In this document: piece after piece, positions 23,120 through 35,112 of the stretch
How positions within the stretch are numbered: the stretch's first letter is position 1
Layout of the letters: each line of letters starts with the position of its first letter
Source of the DNA: Candolleomyces eurysporus
Lineage: Eukaryota; Basidiomycota; Agaricomycetes; Agaricales; Psathyrellaceae
Length of the DNA: 64,000 nt
Direction: 5' to 3'
Assembly (NCBI GenBank): GCA_027579435.1
Contig: JANBPK010001475.1
Location: 62,001 to 126,000 of the forward strand
Translations under genes and position numbers: made by a program
The notes under the pieces: generated by a model
Told to the model about the DNA's origin: nothing
What the model saw: the letters and a program-made list of their open reading frames with translations, nothing else
Databases searched by the model: none

Positions 23120-23734
23120 ATGCTCGACCATAACTGGTACAACAACCTCCTTATAATCAAGGAAGCCGGTAGTGCGTTCACGGAGCGCGAGCAAATCTTC
23201 AAGAAGATTACCCCGTTGCTGGCACGCCCGGAATTCAGAGGAAGATACAATCTATGCCTTGTCCATAGACATGTCATCCTGGAACCGGGTGAACGAATGG
23301 TTGCCACCGGACTCGTCACCCAGCCGGAGACGGTCCCCGAGCCCACCCCAAGCGACATCATTCCCAGTTCCTGGACTGCGACTGGAGTTCCCTTCGAGTG
23401 GACGCGCATCAAGGCACCCGGCGATATCGTTGCTCCCCCACCCGCAAACCTCTTCCGAGAATTCTCAGAGATCGTAGGAGAAGGCAGCCTTTTAGGACTC
23501 TCCTTGGCTCTAGATCCTGTCCCCGAGGGGCAGATTTGGTCTGAACACATAGATCATGATAAACGACAACACATCCTCGAGATAAAGCCTATAGCAGGGC
23601 CTTGGGGGAAACAGAACAAGCTTTTCGAGACCTGCTGGACGCTCAAGCCCCCGGGAGGTCAAGCAGAAGCATCACTAGTTTTTGCCGCGCTGTGCTGGTG
23701 CATATTGTGCCCGACTCCGATGCCGAAGAAGTAG
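23120..23734 (+). CDS. Uncharacterised single-exon protein
   Basis: A 204-residue open frame starting MLDHNWYNNLLIIKEAG and containing LCLVHRHVILEPGERMVATG and a Pro-rich middle (QPETVPEPTPSD). The C-terminus is Cys-rich (CWTLKPPGG ... LCWCILCPTPMPKK). A TATA box lies at the expected distance. I do not recognise the family. The final 40 residues may be altered by an unseen intron or indel. Nothing in the neighbourhood suggests a role. Confidence 0.6.
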   Translation: MLDHNWYNNLLIIKEAGSAFTEREQIFKKITPLLARPEFRGRYNLCLVHRHVILEPGERMVATGLVTQPETVPEPTPSDIIPSSWTATGVPFEWTRIKAPGDIVAPPPANLFREFSEIVGEGSLLGLSLALDPVPEGQIWSEHIDHDKRQHILEIKPIAGPWGKQNKLFETCWTLKPPGGQAEASLVFAALCWCILCPTPMPKK

Positions 23735-24009
23735 TAGCATTCCAAGGTGCGTTGTCATTCATTTCATTTGCGTTTTATTCTCACTCTGCTCTGTGAGTTG
23801 ATGGTCATAGAATGCTTGAGGACATCCTTGATTGAGACATGGTGTTGGCACCTATCCTATCCTATCTCTTCCCTGAAATCCGTTGTCTCTCTTGTTTGTA
23901 GCTGCTACCGCTCTCAATTTCTTTATTCACTTTTTTTTAGTTACGTAGGTAGGTTTGAAAGTTGAAATTGCAACGGTTTTCCAGTCTGCGATCGTTGATT
24001 CCAGCGCCC

Positions 24010-24410
24010 GCTCGAGCTTCGACTTTTTACTCGTTTGACACCGCCACTTGATCCGGGCGGGTGGCGGTGCTGATTTTCCCAATTGCTCGCGCCGAAGAGG
24101 TTTGTCTCAGCTGTTCCTCGAAGCTGACGGTCTCGTTGACGACATCCAAGGCACGAAAAATNAAAAAAGGTTTTCTCCGATTACCATGGAGCTGGGAGCC
24201 CTGGACACCAATGAATGCAGCGAGCAGTCCGTCGGTGAGAGTGGACGGAGGTATCAGGGCATAGGTGGTGGTGGGCTCTTGAGCGAAGCTCCAGAATAGT
24301 GGGGTATCAAAAACCTGGGTCGCTACTGCCAACGATGCCTCTCGACATTTCTACTCGAGACTTGGGCATAGTATTTTATGACTTGTATTTGCTGTCGCCT
24401 AAAGGTGCAC
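24010..24410 (+). pseudogene. Relic of the F-box/C2H2 family 5' region
   Basis: Matches exons 1-2 of the minus-strand gene at 28218-30958. Correspondences include GACGGTCTCGTTGACGAC (gene: ACCCTCTCGTCGACGACC), CTTGAGCGAAGCTCCAGAA, and CCAACGATGCCTCTCGACAT followed by CTCGAG-CTTGGGC (the LPTMPLD...E end of exon 2 and its donor). Stops and the N at 24162 break it, and no exon-3 F-box follows. Confidence 0.6.
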
Positions 24411-24804
24411 AGGGACCTGAAGCTTCCCTTAATGCGTAGCTTTGTTCATTGTATTTGACGACCTTGAGCAACCATTTCCAAGTAGTCTAAGATTATTGAC
24501 TTTTATCAAATTTACGAAAAGGTAACTCTTCTTCCCCGGGGGTCGTGGGCTACCTTGTTTGCAGTACAGGGGCAGAATATTCCTTTTCCGCCAGACTTGA
24601 AAGTCCGACAACAAGCCCTGTGTTGAAATTTCTAAGCGACGCGTCGCGTTGTGTTGGTGAGCCAAACTCTCGGTTCGCATCTCAACGACCACCATCCACC
24701 ACCCGCCGTGCCACTGAATCCTTCTTATGCCTCTGCCTCTCAACCAGTGAATTCGTCTGGTTTCTTCCGTCTACCACATCAGCCAAAGCAGCGGACACGA
24801 AGCA

Positions 24805-26624
24805 ATGTCTGGCATGAAGAACTCGCCGTTTGGAAAACGACTACGGGCCTCGCACAGGGACGAGGACGACAAACTCACGTCTCCCAGGCGGGGAGCCACC
24901 GGCAGTGGGCACCAGAGGATCAACTCGCTGTTTGGAGTGGGNCCCCGCGGATCCGTCCAACTCCACCCCCGNCCCAAGATGCGGATCCGTCCAGCTCGAC
25001 CACCTCGGCTTTCGACTTTGCGTCCTCGAGAACAGCAGGGCCCAGCAGCGACGCCACGACACCCTTTGGCGCGAACCACTCCCCCGTCAATCTCGGCAGG
25101 TTTCGCGACTATGGCGATCGCTTTGTGCCGTCGAGGGACTCGGGCGACATCAGGACCTCGTTCCATCTGCTGGAAGAGGGTGGGCCGTCGACGCCGTCCA
25201 AGAACAGGATTATCCCCTCTGAATCGGACGCCCAGAAAGGTGTGTGCCCTGCTCCTGTTCCTCCCTGCCCCAACTGACCTGTCTCGCGCCAGAACAAGCC
25301 AACTCCATGTTCAACTCCATCCTCCAAACCGAAGTCACCCCACCCTCGCCCGTCCGCAAAGGCGGCCTCCTCCCCTCCACCCCCACCCGCCGCCGCCTCT
25401 TCACCTACAACTCCCCCACCTCCAACCCCGCCACCCCCAGCCGACAGCGAAGGCTCGACGACCCCATAGACGAGGCATACTCGATGAGCCCCGTGCGAGC
25501 AGAGAGCCGACGACTCCTCGAAAGCCCCCGACGCCAGCTCCGCAGTGTCTGCAAAACGCCATACCGGGTTCTCGACGCGCCGGAGCTCGCAGACGACTTT
25601 TACCTCAACCTCGTCGACTGGTCGAGCACCAACGTCCTCGGCGTAGGCCTAGGCTCGTGCGTCTATTTGTGGTNCTGCGCAAAACGCCCACGTCAACAAG
25701 CTGTGCGACCTCACCGACTCTGGGGACACCATCTCGTCCGTCTCGTGGGTCCAGAAGGGCACGACCTTGGCCATCGGCACGCTTTCGGGCCAGCTCCAGA
25801 TATATGATGCGAATACCCTGACGCTGACACGGACCTACCAGCATGCGCATTCGCAGAGGATCGGGGCGCTCGCGTGGAATTCGTACATCCTCTCGAGCGG
25901 CTCGCGGGACCGCATGGTACACCATCGAGACGTCCGCGAACCGGGAGAGAGGCCGTTCAAGAAGTGCGCGGGGCACAGGCAGGAGGTGTGTGGGCTCAAG
26001 TGGAGCGGGGATGGAGGAGCGAGCAACGGGACGCTGGCGAGCNGGGGGCAACGACAACAAGGTGTGCATATGGGATCTGAGGGGGTCGAGGAGGCCGAGC
26101 ACGTTAACGGACGTGGGGCCGGACACTCTGCGGGGGCGGGAAATTCGGACGAGGCGGGCGATTCGCCCCTGTGGAAGTTCCATGAACATACGGCGGCGGT
26201 GAAGGCGTTGGCTTGGGACCCGCATGTGACGGGTGTGTTGGCGACGGGTGGGGGGACCCAGGACAAGCATATCAGGTTCTGGAATGTGGTTAATGGGACG
26301 ATGACTGCCGAGCTTGATACGGGGAGCCAGGTGTGCAACCTCATCTGGTCGCTCAACTCGCACGAGCTGGTTTCGACACATGGATTCTCATCGACGACGG
26401 CGCAGAACCAGATATGCATTTGGAAGTACCCGAGTCTGAGCATGGTGGCGTCGTTGACGGGGCATACGAATAGGGTGTTGTATTTGGCGATGAGTCCGGA
26501 TGGGGAGACGATCGTGACGGGCGCGGGGGATGAGACGTTGAGGTTTTGGAATGCGTTCCCGCGGCAGGAGAAGAATGTGAGAGGGAGGGACAGCCAGTTG
26601 GACTATGCGCATAGGATTCGGTGA
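24805..26624 (+). CDS. CDH1: Cdh1/Fizzy-related activator of the APC/C
   Basis: WD40 activator that recruits D-box and KEN-box substrates to the anaphase-promoting complex at mitotic exit and in G1. Two exons: 24805-25239 and 25293-26624. Seen: C-box [17 protein letters not shown] (about residues 105-120), [20 protein letters not shown] leading into seven WD40 blades ([75 protein letters not shown]), and the C-terminal Ile-Arg tail (YAHRIR). Dropping the Ns at 24942, 24972, 25674 and 26043 restores the family sequence at each site. A further one-base loss must lie between about 26085 and 26160, in GC-rich low-complexity DNA after [11 protein letters not shown], because the frame shifts back before PLWKFHEH. 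It is probably a functional gene with assembly errors. Confidence 0.9.
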
Positions 26625-27600
26625 ACGTCCCGCCCCCCTTGAAGATACGATACGACACTCGACGATTCGGTTCGCTGGCCAACCTGTTATGATCTCTCCA
26701 ACTCACTACTANTTTTTTTGCTGCCATCTACGTATTTATTCGATTTGCACGCATTCCCCGGAACTCTCATCAACAACACATTTTGCATCATGTCCAACAC
26801 GCCAACTTTATATCCTCCTGGTCATACCCCCTCCACATCGTTTTCACGAAAATGCTACGCCCCCCCCTAACAAAACAAACAATCTACCCCTCCCCGTTTA
26901 CGCGCTCGTCATGTCCTACCTCTCTACTATCTGTCTATGGCATCTATGGTTACTACCCGCACATGTTCTCCATTCCTATTCCTACTCCTGAACTCTTTTT
27001 TCACTCAAGTTCGCGATGTACTACTTACCTTGCTGGTTTTTGTTGTCGATTTTTGCTCTTGCTGAATGTCAATGGGCATTTGGTACTACATACATACATA
27101 ACTATCTGTTCTTGTCGCCTTTGTCTTCTTCTTCGTTGTGTCTCTTTTCTTCTTTCCCACATATTTGCTTCCATCCCCATTCCCGTTCAGCTTCTTGGTA
27201 TCGATTTGATAGTTCGTACCGTGCTTCACTTGCCTATTCGTTATGGGGAGTGTTTTGATTTCTGTCGATTGTCCTTTTTTTGGTAGTGGATTTGTCTTTA
27301 TGTGTATACGTCGTTCTCGTCTTTCTCTTCTACTTCGATTTATATGCTCTTTTTTCCTTNCCCCCCCTTTCTCTTTTTCTCCTCTTTCTGTGTCTGTTTC
27401 CTTTCTTGTCCTTTGTCTCGTCTTTGTTCCATGATTTATACTTTGTTCACTCTCCGTCGCACCTGTCTCTCGATTGTGTCTTCTTTGTCTTTTCCTTGTC
27501 TCCCTCTGTCTCTCTCCATCTCTCCATCTCGTTTTGTAGACTTGTACATAGTAGCCGGAATCAGATGTTGTCTGAATCGTCTGAACGAATGAATGAAAAT
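26625..27600. other. Long pyrimidine-rich intergenic tract downstream of CDH1
   Basis: The plus strand from about 26900 to 27540 is strongly T/C-rich (runs such as TTCTTTCTTTCC and TCTCTCTCCATCTCTCC). The open frames there are Phe/Ser/Leu-rich artefacts of composition with no domain. Part will be CDH1 3' UTR. No gene is called. Confidence 0.6.
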
Positions 27601-28217
27601 CAGGTAGCATTACGGAACTATTATTAGAGGAAGGACACCGTCGTCCAGTGTGCAGCAGCGACGAGTTCAATCGTTATGGTGGTACGAGTCCAGTCTAGAA
27701 TACAGAGGCAACGATAACAAAGAACTGCAGCCATTTTGAAGAGTTTGGAGCGTAACGAGCACAAAGCAAAGTAGTCGAAAGAGTCCGTTACTCGAAGGAT
27801 GTGAGGGCAAAGTCGAGGGTACAAAAGAACGAAGCAACCAGGATTAAGAACCAGCAGCCGAGTAGAAGCAAAACGATAGCAGAACCTTGGAAGGATGGAA
27901 GACACAGAACGCACGGAGAGAATGAACATCAATATCCAGGCCCTCGACGTTGAGTTTTATTTTCTCAGCAGAGCCAAGGCAGAGCAAGGAGTACGACCAA
28001 GTGCGCTGACCGGAAAACTGTCGATGATCAGAAAGGTGATATAAGGCTCAATTCCAAGCTCAACCGAATTGACGTCAACTAGAGCTCTCATACAAAGGAC
28101 CAGGAGGAGCAATCCAGGGCAAGAAACCTCCAAGAACTTGCGCGGCGCTGAGTCGGGGATCAAGTTTTTGTTTCGCCGAATATCAAATCCAGATCAACTG
28201 AGAAATCTCGACCAGGT
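27601..28217. repeat. Intergenic with inverted dispersed repeat (about 27760-27880)
   Basis: On the minus strand about 27880-27760 resembles 8790-8900 (ACTCGGCTGCTG, CCTGGTT, CGGACTCTTTCGACTACTTTG). No coding potential is seen up to the finger-gene stop at 28218. Confidence 0.45.
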
Positions 28218-30958
28218 TCAGTGCCAGCGAAAAAAACGCTCCTGGTGCCTAGAATGTGCGAAGTAGTTAGTCAAAGTCATCCGCTGAAGAAAATAAACAG
28301 GTCGGAACTACGCACTTCTGCCGGAGGTGCGTATAAATGCTAGGCAAATCAAATCTAGCGCTCGACTCGATGCACGGGGATAAGTGGCATTTAAGAATCT
28401 TTGCCATGAGTGGATAGGGGATCACGCAGGGAGTTTGCGGCTTGGAGCGGCAGAGCTCGTTGACAGTGAGGTCTTCGCCCATCTTGGGGTCAGTGATTCC
28501 ATGCCTGTTACAGAGGAAACGTTGAGGAAGTGCAACACCATCGACGCGAAATAGGCACCGACTTTACTTTCAGATGCTCGATAATAATTTCCTTCTTGGT
28601 AGCGTTTTCCGAAGGGTAGAATTCGCAGCAGTGACCGCAGATGAAAGCCTCGGCTGTACCTTCGAGCGAGGCAGCATGCTTCTCTGCCATTTCTATCTCT
28701 CCGGGCCTTGCAAGTCGGAACGTCGGGTTAGCAGAGTAGCCCCAGTCGGACTTTTCCGCGACCTGGTCTAACTGTGAATAGTCCATATGTCAAAAAGCCA
28801 ACCCAAGACCGGGGGAAATGCATGTAGGACGTACGGCACTCCGCCACGTGAAGACCTCGTACCCATCGAGCCTGTTAGAAGGGATAGATTGCTTTTCGAA
28901 GACAAAGAAGGCTTTCCTCTCGTCCATCTCGTCAACTGTTGCAGTAGCGGGACCGAGGCCGGCCAACTCTATTAGCTTCGATGCGTAATTTGAGGCTGTG
29001 CGACGGAGCGATACTTCTGTGCAGTGCATACGGTTGTAAACTCCAGGACGCAGCTTAACCTGTTCACTGCCTTCAAAGCATGCATGTTCCGCAATCATGC
29101 ACCACCCTATCAAGCGAGATTTGGCCTTTCTGTATGAAGGCAGTTTGCACTCGAAGACGTATCTCGCCAGATTTATAGCCTGGTCAACCATGTCGCTGCT
29201 AAAGCTCGGCTCCTCCAGTTTCAGTGCTTCGGCTACTGAGTCCTTCTTTACCGCGCGGTACTTGACGATGTATTCCTCAACAGCGGAGATTGTCAGTCGA
29301 AAATCATCCGCAGTGATCGTGATATCGGGATCAGCCTCCAGAAGGCTTGAGATAACTGGGTGGGTCCGGAAGAATTCGATAAGTGGGGAGCAATATCGCT
29401 CAGATGACTGAAGGGTGGCTAGGTGCTCCAGGTAGACAGTTTTCAGTATATCCGTCCTTTTTTGTATAAATGGCAGCATTTCAGATGCAACGCGCTTGTT
29501 TCGCGCTTCTTGAATGTCAGGCTCCAGTCTCGATCGAAGTCGGCCCCAGGCTAAGGGAAACAATGAGATTGAAGTTGGATACCGTGGTAAAGCACATATA
29601 TTACTTACAAGCGTTTGTAAGAGTCGCTAAACCAGTGTAAATTCCATCACTCGATGTGCAAATGCATCTCCTGATGTCAGCCAGAGAGTAGCCAAGCTCC
29701 AAGAACCGGGCTTCGACCCTGAACAAGGCACGCGCTGTAAGATCGAATTTTCGCAGTGCGAGAAAATGGCTTACGCTTGGAGTCTCTCTTGCCTGGTCCG
29801 CTCCTTTTGATCTTCCTTGTACTCCTCGTGCTGCTGTTGCCACTCCGTATACACGGGAGCCATCTGATGTATCGTTGAGCCAACAGACTTCAAATAGCAA
29901 AAGTGAAGGGCTCACATCGATTCTTGACTGGACCAGTTCTTTTTGTTTCTTCTTCCAAGCCTCGAAAGCTTCCATAGAAATAGGAGATTTCGTGGAATCA
30001 GCGACCCTGGCCTTCCATTCTTTGGCCAGAGCGCGAAGCTCTGGCTTCCAGTAAAACGTCCCGGAAGTAGGTCGGGACCCAGGCATGGGCGGTCTATCTG
30101 AGTGTCATAGGTCATGTCTCAATGATTACTCAAGGATAAGAGAGGGATACATTGCTTACGCTGAGTGAACGGTACATGTTTGAATAGGTTTGAGTCGTAG
30201 CCTTTACACTTGGCTTTAAAGCCTGGATCTCGGTTGCACAACAAACTGCATGATGCGAGTGAGTCGATCAGTGGGGAAGGAGGTGCAAGGGACGTACTGC
30301 TTGCGTTTACACGCGTTACAGATGCGCATGAGAAGGCGCCAATCGATGTTGCGCGAGTTTTTGGCTCCACATGACTAGCATTTATCAAGCCCTGGATGAC
30401 GCTGTGATGGAAGGACGGACGTGCCTCACACGAGCTCTCAAACAGGAGAGCAGCCCATCGAGGTTCGCTGAAACCCACGGGAGGCTCAGGCGTGTTGTGC
30501 ACTTCTCGAGCCGCCATCCAAATAGTTTTGGTCTTTCGCGCTAGCATCATGCTCCGGAACTCCTTGTTCGTTCGAGCGAGGCTAAGCAGATCTTTGGGCG
30601 ACAGCAAACTGAGTATCTGGTGATGTTCAGAATCGATACAGTTCCAATAATTCATAAAATAGCCCAAGCCTCGAACAAAACGTCCAGAGGCATCGTAGGA
30701 AGGAGACTCAATCTACTTCGATGCTTATTAGAGCCCTTTGTAGCGACGATCTTGGATTTTGGTGCTCCAGTGTTCTGGCGTTTCGCTGGAGAGCTCACCG
30801 CCACCTTTGCTGTGAGTTGTCAGCCTCGTTTATTTGCCTCGCTCAACCATAGCATGCATAACACCGCGCATACACTGATCCAATTCACCGCCGTGGCTGT
30901 CTTCAGCGACAAGTCGCTCGCTGTCCCGGGTTACAGAGGATGATATTCCCAGCACCAT
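28218..30958 (-). pseudogene. F-box / Cys-cluster / C2H2 protein, copy 2, probably decaying
   Basis: Twelve exons matching copies 1 and 3: 30958-30880, 30809-30670, 30616-30425, 30374-30298, 30245-30160, 30097-29916, 29863-29775, 29734-29609, 29550-28835, 28771-28563, 28504-28316 and 28248-28218. Domains: basic N-terminus, F-box (LLPTMPLDVLFE / SLLSPKDLLSLARTNKEFR), Cys cluster SCGAKNSRNIDWRLL ... CNACKRK, coil, two finger-like segments (CGHCCEFY ... EHLKVKH; CHLSPC ... THLRQKH). Signs of decay: exon 1 would need an AT donor (ATCAGT) where relics have GT, exon 2 a poor GC donor (GCTTGG), exon 3 a GC donor (GCACGT), and the exon 7-8 join has one surplus base, so the total is not a multiple of three. 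It may be transcribed but is unlikely to give the full product. Confidence 0.65.
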
Positions 30959-31197
30959 GTTGTATTGGTGCCAGACCTTTCTTGTGGCGTGGCTCGATGG
31001 TCGTCGACGAGAGGGTCAAGCTCGAGGGAACGGTAGCAAAGAGAGGAGGATGAACCGTGACGGCGTGGACTCAATATTGGCACCGCCACCAGCCCCGGAT
31101 CGAGTGGCGATGTCGAACGTCATTACCTAAGCATATGCCATTGGGTGCGAGCACACTGCTGCACAGTCCGCGACGTTCTTCTCCGCAGACAATCACC

Positions 31198-34040
31198 ATG
31201 GTCAAGACGCGAACGCAGAATGGGGTGGCGATCAAGCCTCCAACCTCCAAGGCCTCAGAAGATGAGGAATACGAAATGAATAATGACTTTGAATCGAAGT
31301 CTTCTGATGAAGAGACCAACAAGAAGAGTGCGTGCTGGTGTTAACCTGGGTGCAGCTTGAAATTGATAGGAACACGAAACAGAGCGTAAATCACGAAAGA
31401 CGAACGCGACGTCGAAGGCAAAGCGTCAGAAAGCTGAACCGTCATCCAAGTCAAAGGCACCTAATAAGGGTGCCGCTGCCAAAGGAGGACGGCGACGGAA
31501 GACGCTGAGTTTATTGCCTACTATGCCTTTGGATGTGCTATTCGAGGTTTGGTGCCTATGCCCCTGTAAATGCCTGGGGTACTGATTTATTTTTTCTAGA
31601 TATTCAGGCATTTGTCTCCCAAGGATCTTATCAACCTCTCGCGCACAAGCACAGCGTTTGAGAAGACGATGTCCGACCCGAGGACCTCGACAGTTTGGAT
31701 TGCTGCTCGGAGAGTGTTGGACGCTCCTGATCCCGCAAAAGGATTCACCGAGGTGCAATGGGGAGAGCTCTTATTTGACAATAGCTGTGAAGTTCGTGCT
31801 TGTTCGAACTTGTTTGAAACCTAGCTAAACTCGTTTCCCCAGCGGTGCGGCGCCAAAAATAATCAAGATGTGGATTGGAACATCTTGAAGCGTACCTGCA
31901 GTAGTTGCAAACGCTCTCAGTGGGTTGATTTTTCTCTCGTGCCATATCTACAATTCAACAATCTCGTTACAGTTTGCTGGGGGCGAAGGACCAGGATTTC
32001 AACAAAACTTTCTTTGGCTATCCTTCCGAGATTTTCGATTGTCTTCCAAACACAAACAGTGTGCTACTCAATTCGTCTCACGTGTTTTTCTTGCTGATTT
32101 CAAGGTGTTTCCAGTCCGACCATGGACGAAGGAAACGTATGATCCTGATCATGAGATTAGGAAGTTGTATTGGATACCCGATGTGCATGAGATGGCCAAG
32201 GAATGGAATACTCGAAGGGCCGCAGCTAAAACCTCCCCTGAAGCCAGCGAGGCTTTCGATACCTGGAGGGAAGAGCGCAAAGCTATTGTCCAGGCTCATT
32301 CCGCGGTGAGTTGTTTGAGTGTCGGCATATTTTTGGGGCTCACTTCAATAACACTCTAGATGGTTACCACATACAAAGAATGGCATGAGAGCTACCTTGA
32401 GGAGAAGGAATATGAGAAATACGAGGGTAAAATGAAGCGATTGAAGGCGTGAGTCCATGACCAATTTTTACGATGTGCTCCCCCTGATCTACCACAACCA
32501 CCAGGGCAAAGCTACGGCTCCTGAACGAAGGGCATAGCCAGGTTGATATTGACAATTCCATCTTCTCATGGTCGGATGGTATCAGGACCGGCACTCCAAA
32601 CATCTCAAATTCTGGTGCGTCTTCCTCATTCGAACTCGACCTTAAACTTATCATTCCTTTCGGAAGCTTGGACCAGGATTCGAGTTAAACTAGAGCCACT
32701 TGTAGAGAAAGAAAGGAACAGCCGACACGTACAGGAGATGAATTCCTTGATAACTCAGAGAATGTCGATTCTCAACGGCGTATACAACCAACATCTGGCT
32801 CAGCGTAAAGCCTCCGAGCGCTATCTGTGTCCACCTGTTGAGTTTCTTCGGCCTTTCGACGACGTTGTCGCCATACTAGAAGCAAACCCTGATGTTACTA
32901 TCACTACGGAAAGCTTCGACCCCGTCATCCAAAAAGTTGACGAGTACATAGCAAAGTATCAATCGGACAAGCAAAATACCATATTCAAGTCTATTCCACC
33001 GCCTCTACGACCTGAGAGGCCAGAAGATGCCTTCGAGTTAGCGAGATTTGTATTCCGATGCGAAAGAGGTCGAACGGTCAATCGATGGGCTTATGGCGCT
33101 TGTCACCAAAACTTGATAGGTTGGCCCTTGGTTGCCAGCGAACCCTGTATCAAAGAACGGCAGTTACAGTTGCCCTCAGGAACTATGTTGGACAGACCTG
33201 GCAGAGTCGAATACTGCGACGAAGCTTCGGACATCTCTTACAAATTGGTCTCCCTAGCTGGACTCGACCCGAAGACGGCTACAATAGCGGAAATGGATTC
33301 TAAGGATGCTCGTTTTGCTCTTGTCAAGGCGTGTATGGACGATACTTGGACTGATACCTACCAGGTATTTAGTTGGCGAGCAGCGGTACGTATCTATCGC
33401 AGTCATATAATCAAGCTCGTCCGCTGATCTCAGACTGTAGCTATGCTATGTTTCCGATGAACATCGGTCACCCATCTTCTGGTACCCGCCTAAATTCCGT
33501 CTTGCTACGGCCGAAGAGACGGAGACAGCAAGGCAACATACGGCAACAGTTCGCGAAACTGCGAAGGCATGGTCATGCAACCATTGCCATGAGTTCTTTG
33601 AGGCGTGGAACGCCGAGGCAAAGCCTGTCATATTCCAGCATCTCAAAGATTGGTACGTCTGGTTTCTTACCCTTTGACGTCTCTTTCGTTCATCTAACTT
33701 GACTTCCTCAAAGTCATGATATATTTGACCCGAATCCTTTGGTCGACTTTGTCCCGAATGCTCAATGCTGGCCAACGCTCGAGGTTCCATGCAAGATCCC
33801 TTTGCCGGTCTCAAGCCCGCAATGCTTTCAATGTGCACTCTGTGGATACTCCTCTCCACGCCGGTTTGACTTGGATGGAGTTCGCAATCATCTCCAGAAT
33901 GAGTGAGTGCCTTTAGCTGGCTGCTTTGCCTCGCACTGAAGTAGTAATTCTATTGATTTAACAGTCACGGCATGGCCTACCCGACACCTGCGCCCTATTA
34001 CTTCACAGTAGACCCGGAGATGATCGTGGGTTTGGAATAA
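31198..34040 (+). CDS. F-box / Cys-cluster / double C2H2-like protein, copy 1
   Basis: Twelve exons: 31198-31327, 31383-31546, 31600-31791, 31843-31919, 31973-32058, 32115-32305, 32360-32448, 32505-32614, 32667-33385, 33441-33652, 33714-33902 and 33965-34040. Total 2235 nt, 744 residues, no disruption. Order: MVKTRTQNG start and a Lys-rich tail region with GGRRRKTLSLLP; F-box (MPLDVLFEIFRHLSPKDLIN, about 90-135); Cys cluster (CGAKNNQDVDW ... CSSCKR, about 163-187), typical of agaricomycete F-box proteins; helical region (HEMAKEWNTRRAAAK); conserved core (ERYLCPPVEFLRPF, SLAGLDPKTATIAEMD); then CNHCHEFF ... FQHLKDCH (about 633-660) and CALCGYSS ... NHLQNDH (about 694-720), both C-X2-C-Xn-H-X4-H. 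It may be an SCF receptor that also binds nucleic acid or protein through the fingers (inference). Every intron here has a GT donor. Confidence 0.8.
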
Positions 34041-34469
34041 GAAAGATGGTGTAACGAGACAAGAAGTGTAGCAAGTTTCTGCATAATAGCTACGTTGCTA
34101 AGAGTGAATACACTTAAACCTTTCTTGCTTTTCCCGGACGAGGCGGACACGCTGTCAAGCGGGTCGTTGCCGCCTCTTGACCAAGAATTTGGTTCCGCCC
34201 CAACATTGACCGGGGAGCACGTTGTAGTCTATCCCACCCTAAATCGCCCCCCAAAACTTATCTAGGTTGGGGTTGATACATTCGACGGTGGATCTGCCTT
34301 TGAATATGTGGGACGTGAAATCCAAAGATGCGCTCTCTAGTAGGTCTGATTTGTAGTTCCGGCCTGCTCCTCCTGGTGGTCATTTGAACGGAGGCCGAGA
34401 AGGACTCCGAGTCATCGGAAAGGCTTGGTTTGATTGAAGAAGCTGCTGGAGTGCGCATCCCTCTCAACC

Positions 34470-34660
34470 TGGGGATGACGATGCTAGGCCTTGGATGTCA
34501 TCTTGCGGTTGGGCAGACTGCCAAACGGAAACGAGAGTTGTCAATATCAAGCGGCGAGATATGAGATTTGGGAACGCCTCGCGATGGCATTGCATCGATA
34601 TCCGGGGGTCTACACAACTCACACCCGAGTGAGAGGAAGGATCAGTAATGAGCCAAACTT
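34470..34660 (-). pseudogene. F1 F-box-derived fragment downstream of copy 1
   Basis: DNA such as GGCGAGATATGAGATTTGGG and CGCCTCGCGATGGCATTGC is paralogous to 38600-38670, where it lies within a recognisable minus-strand F-box relic. The same flank (about 34110-34690 and 38200-38720) follows copies 1 and 3, so the copied unit included gene plus relic. Confidence 0.45.
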
Positions 34661-34689
34661 GTTGTCGGGCGAGAACGTTGGGGTCTCGA

Positions 34690-35050
34690 AAAAATCATGA
34701 AATAGCTCAGACCTCGTTCAGAGGGACCGTAGGGAGAATTTACTTCTATGCTTATCAGAGTCCTTTGTAGCAGCGATCTTGGTTTTTGGTATTCCGGTGT
34801 TTTGGCGTTTCGCGCAAGAGCTTGACGTTACCCCTGCTGTGAGTTGCGTCTGTCAGCCTCGTTCAGTTGCCTGGCTCAGCCATAGCATGCGTACAATCGC
34901 ACGTCCATTGACCCAATTGACCACTGCCTTCAGCGACAAATTACTTGCTGCTATCCTTTCTTTTGCCTTATTGCGTCGGCAGGAATGTCTCATTCAGCAT
35001 CGCCACCAGCCCGGATCGAGTGGCGGTGTTATTAATATTATGTAACATCT
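34690..35050 (-). pseudogene. Relic of F-box/C2H2 copy-2-like exons 1-2, inverted
   Basis: On the minus strand this block aligns with 30958-30640 of the copy 2 gene: TTTGTCGCTGAAGGCAGTGG, the intron and acceptor AACTCACAGCAGGGG, and CTTGCGCGAAACGCCAAAAC. The coding end is ruined (TCTCCCTACGGTCCCTCTGA in place of the LPTMPLD codons). It lies head-to-head with the start of copy 3. Confidence 0.65.
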
Positions 35051-35112
35051 GATTCAAATTGGCTCGGGCGCCGTTCCCTCACTGCACATGCCAATATCAG
35101 TGTAGTATCACC

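Noticed and set aside
25605..26443. Long minus-strand frames opposite CDH1
   Set aside because: Antisense shadows of a GC-rich coding exon; the plus strand has clear WD40 motifs.
26605..27627. Overlapping Phe/Ser/Leu-rich frames
   Set aside because: They follow from the T/C-rich composition; no conserved motif or splice pattern.
30620..30943. 107-codon plus-strand frame resembling the frame at 34779-35045
   Set aside because: The similarity is explained by exons 1-2 of the minus-strand finger gene and its relic.
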